NCBI GenBank assembly: GCA_902775075.1
Contig: CACYKX010000047.1
Coordinates: forward strand, 1 to 16,172
DNA from: an uncultured Prevotellaceae bacterium
GTDB taxonomy: Bacteria; Bacteroidota; Bacteroidia; Bacteroidales; Bacteroidaceae
Direction: 5' to 3'
Length of the DNA stretch: 16,172 bases
Shown: piece after piece, positions 14,587-16,172 of the stretch
Layout: every line of letters begins with the position of its first letter
Position numbering within the stretch: the first letter of the stretch is position 1
Position numbers and translations under genes: made by a program
Notes under the pieces: model-generated
Databases searched by the model: none
The model's input: only the letters and a program-made list of their open reading frames with translations
Told to the model about the DNA's origin: nothing

Positions 14587-14631
14587 TTAAGATGACAAAA
14601 CTTATCCAAAAATAATATTAAACTGCTCGAT

Positions 14632-16172
14632 ATGGAAATGAAAGACTTCGCAATCACGAAACGAGATGGCTCAAAAGAGCGCTTTTCTTTAGACAAAATA
14701 ATGAATGCTATTATCAAGGCATTTGAGTCTGTTAAGGAACCTGCTAATCTTGGTATTATCTCTAAGATAATCAGCAACTTAGACCTCTGCGACGGTATCA
14801 AGGTAGAGGATATCCAGAACCAGGTAGAGACGGCCTTGATGAAGGAAGGTTATTATAAGGTTGCAAAGAGTTTCATTATTTATCGTCAGCAGCATTCAGA
14901 GGATCGTGATACGATCGAGAAAATGAAATTTTTGTCAGACTACATGGAAGCTGACAATGCCGCAACGGGTTCAAAGTTTGACGCAAATGCAAATGTTGAG
15001 CATAAAAATATAGCAACTTTGATCGGAGAATTGCCAAAGGCAGGTTTCATCCGTTTGAATCGTCGTCTACTTACCGATCGTATTAAGAAGATGTATGGTA
15101 AGGATTTGGCAGACGAATATATCGAATGTCTAACACACCATTTTATATATAAGAACGATGAAACAAATTTAGCCAACTATTGCGCCTCTATTACCATGTA
15201 TCCATGGTTGATAGGAGGTACGACAAGTATTGGCGGAAATTCTACGGCTCCAACCAACCTTAAATCATTCTGTGGTGGTTTTATCAATATGGTGTTTATG
15301 GTAAGTAGTATGCTTGCCGGTGCATGTGCCACCCCAGAGTTCTTGATGTATATGAATTATTTCATTGAGTTGGAATATGGCAAGGATTATTGGAAACACC
15401 CGGATGAAGTCGTTGACATGAGCTTGAAGAAGCGTACCATCGACAAGGTCATCACAGATTGTTTCGAACAGATTGTCTATTCTTTGAACCAACCGACAGG
15501 AGCTCGTAACTATCAGGCTGTATTCTGGAATATCAGCTACTATGATCGCTACTATTTTGATTCTCTTTTCGGTAACTTTTATTTCCCTGATGGTTCACAA
15601 CCAGATTGGGATGGTTTGAACTGGTTGCAGAAGCGCTTTATGGTATGGTTTAATGAGGAGCGTACCAAGACGGTTCTCACCTTCCCTGTAGAAACTATGG
15701 CGATGCTTACGGAGAATGGTGATTGTAAGGATAAGGAATGGGGCGATTTTGCTGCGAAAATGTATTCTGAAGGCCACAGTTTCTTTACCTATCTGAGTGA
15801 TAATGCAGATTCGCTGTCTAGTTGTTGTCGTCTACGCAATGAAATTCAGGATAATGGATTTAGTTATACACTTGGTGCCGGTGGTGTGAGCACAGGTTCC
15901 AAGAGTGTACTTACCATCAATTTGAATCGTTGTGTACAATATGCTGTGAACCATCAACAGGATTATAAGGAATATCTCGCTCATGTCATAGATCTCTGTC
16001 ATAAGGTACAGTTAGCTTACAATGAGAACTTGAAGGCTCTCCAAGCTCATGGTATGTTACCATTGTTCGATGCAGGTTATATCAATATTAATCGCCAGTA
16101 TCTCACCATAGGTATCAATGGTCTTGTTGAGGCTGCCGAGTTTATGGGACTTACGATAACTCCTAATGATGA
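14632..16172 (+). CDS. nrdD: NrdD, anaerobic (class III) ribonucleoside-triphosphate reductase, 3' end cut
   Basis: The first 513 codons run open to the window edge; the family is usually about 700-750 residues. Residues ~3-95 form an ATP-cone (KRDGSKERFSLDKI near the start, VEDIQNQVETALMKEGYYKVAKSFIIYR at its end), the allosteric site that senses ATP/dATP. The catalytic barrel follows. YCASITMYPW contains Cys184, then come GGNSTAPTNLKSFCGG and SSCCRLRNE with Cys398/Cys399, cysteines placed as expected for the NrdD active site. The C-terminal glycyl-radical motif lies beyond the window. It reduces NTPs to dNTPs under anoxia with formate as reductant, after activation by the radical-SAM protein NrdG, usually encoded just downstream. 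The start at 14632 is used; Met3 at 14638 is an alternative. It has its own promoter and a long leader with a terminator-like hairpin. Confidence 0.93.
   Translation, partial: MEMKDFAITKRDGSKERFSLDKIMNAIIKAFESVKEPANLGIISKIISNLDLCDGIKVEDIQNQVETALMKEGYYKVAKSFIIYRQQHSEDRDTIEKMKFLSDYMEADNAATGSKFDANANVEHKNIATLIGELPKAGFIRLNRRLLTDRIKKMYGKDLADEYIECLTHHFIYKNDETNLANYCASITMYPWLIGGTTSIGGNSTAPTNLKSFCGGFINMVFMVSSMLAGACATPEFLMYMNYFIELEYGKDYWKHPDEVVDMSLKKRTIDKVITDCFEQIVYSLNQPTGARNYQAVFWNISYYDRYYFDSLFGNFYFPDGSQPDWDGLNWLQKRFMVWFNEERTKTVLTFPVETMAMLTENGDCKDKEWGDFAAKMYSEGHSFFTYLSDNADSLSSCCRLRNEIQDNGFSYTLGAGGVSTGSKSVLTINLNRCVQYAVNHQQDYKEYLAHVIDLCHKVQLAYNENLKALQAHGMLPLFDAGYININRQYLTIGINGLVEAAEFMGLTITPND

Larger units (their letters stand above)
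14252..14631. other. 380-bp AT-rich divergent intergenic region
   Basis: No full gene is seen. It contains the minus-strand promoter for the phosphotransferase (14280-14311), an inverted repeat GAACA-gt-TGTTC at 14258-14269 in that gene's leader, a strongly AT-rich middle (about 14290-14500) with no recognisable site, and the nrdD promoter and leader (14505-14631). No tRNA and no NrdR-box-like or cobalamin-riboswitch-like sequence was recognised. Confidence 0.7.

Noticed and set aside
14516..14631. Cobalamin riboswitch or NrdR box ahead of nrdD
   Set aside because: The leader is too short for a cobalamin riboswitch, and I could not find its core box or a paired NrdR-type box.

Overview
The window looks like chromosomal DNA of an anaerobic Bacteroidota, most probably Bacteroidales of the Prevotella/Segatella kind. 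Three things point there: the TAnnTTTG-type -7 promoter boxes ahead of most transcription units, the absence of clear Shine-Dalgarno sequences, and the protein types (Bacteroidales-like MiaB tail, DUF5672, GT90, class III ribonucleotide reductase). No rRNA, tRNA, CRISPR array, insertion sequence or phage gene was seen. Genus-level placement is inference.

Layout. Positions 1-159 hold the 3' end of miaB. A plus-strand block at 212-8667 follows, seven genes tightly packed (gaps of 1-12 bp and one 4-bp ATGA overlap): MsbA-type ABC exporter, LtaS/OpgB-like alkaline-phosphatase-fold phosphotransferase, GT90 glycosyltransferase, LpxL/HtrB-like acyltransferase, DUF5672 putative glycosyltransferase, CatB/XAT-type O-acetyltransferase, and GT4 glycosyltransferase. 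Together they read as an operon that builds, decorates and flips a cell-envelope glycolipid, probably LPS/lipid A-core or a related surface glycan.

The block ends in a short, unusually GC-rich intergenic patch at 8710-8816. It holds 18-bp palindromes at an exact 22-bp period and is the strongest non-coding structure in the window. Beyond it, on the minus strand, lies a second unit (11464 down to 8848): GtrA-family flippase, GtrB-like polyprenyl-phosphate glycosyltransferase, and a GT87 multi-spanning glycosyltransferase. This is the same logic as the three-gene Gtr glycan-modification cassettes of phages and enterobacteria.

A divergent promoter region (11465-11622) separates gtrA from a plus-strand CE4 polysaccharide deacetylase (11623-12405). 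The deacetylase converges, over a shared hairpin, on a second LtaS-like membrane phosphotransferase (12422-14251, minus). A 380-bp AT-rich intergenic region then carries divergent promoters for that gene and for the anaerobic ribonucleotide reductase nrdD (14632 to the window edge). The nrdD leader contains a terminator-like hairpin overlapping a 19-codon small ORF.

Apart from the two housekeeping genes at the edges, the whole window is devoted to envelope glycan/lipid assembly and modification. Substrates cannot be assigned from sequence alone. No obviously new enzyme system stands out. The most unusual items are the phased palindrome array, the two paralogous phosphotransferases with different putative nucleophiles (Ser versus Thr), and the nrdD leader.
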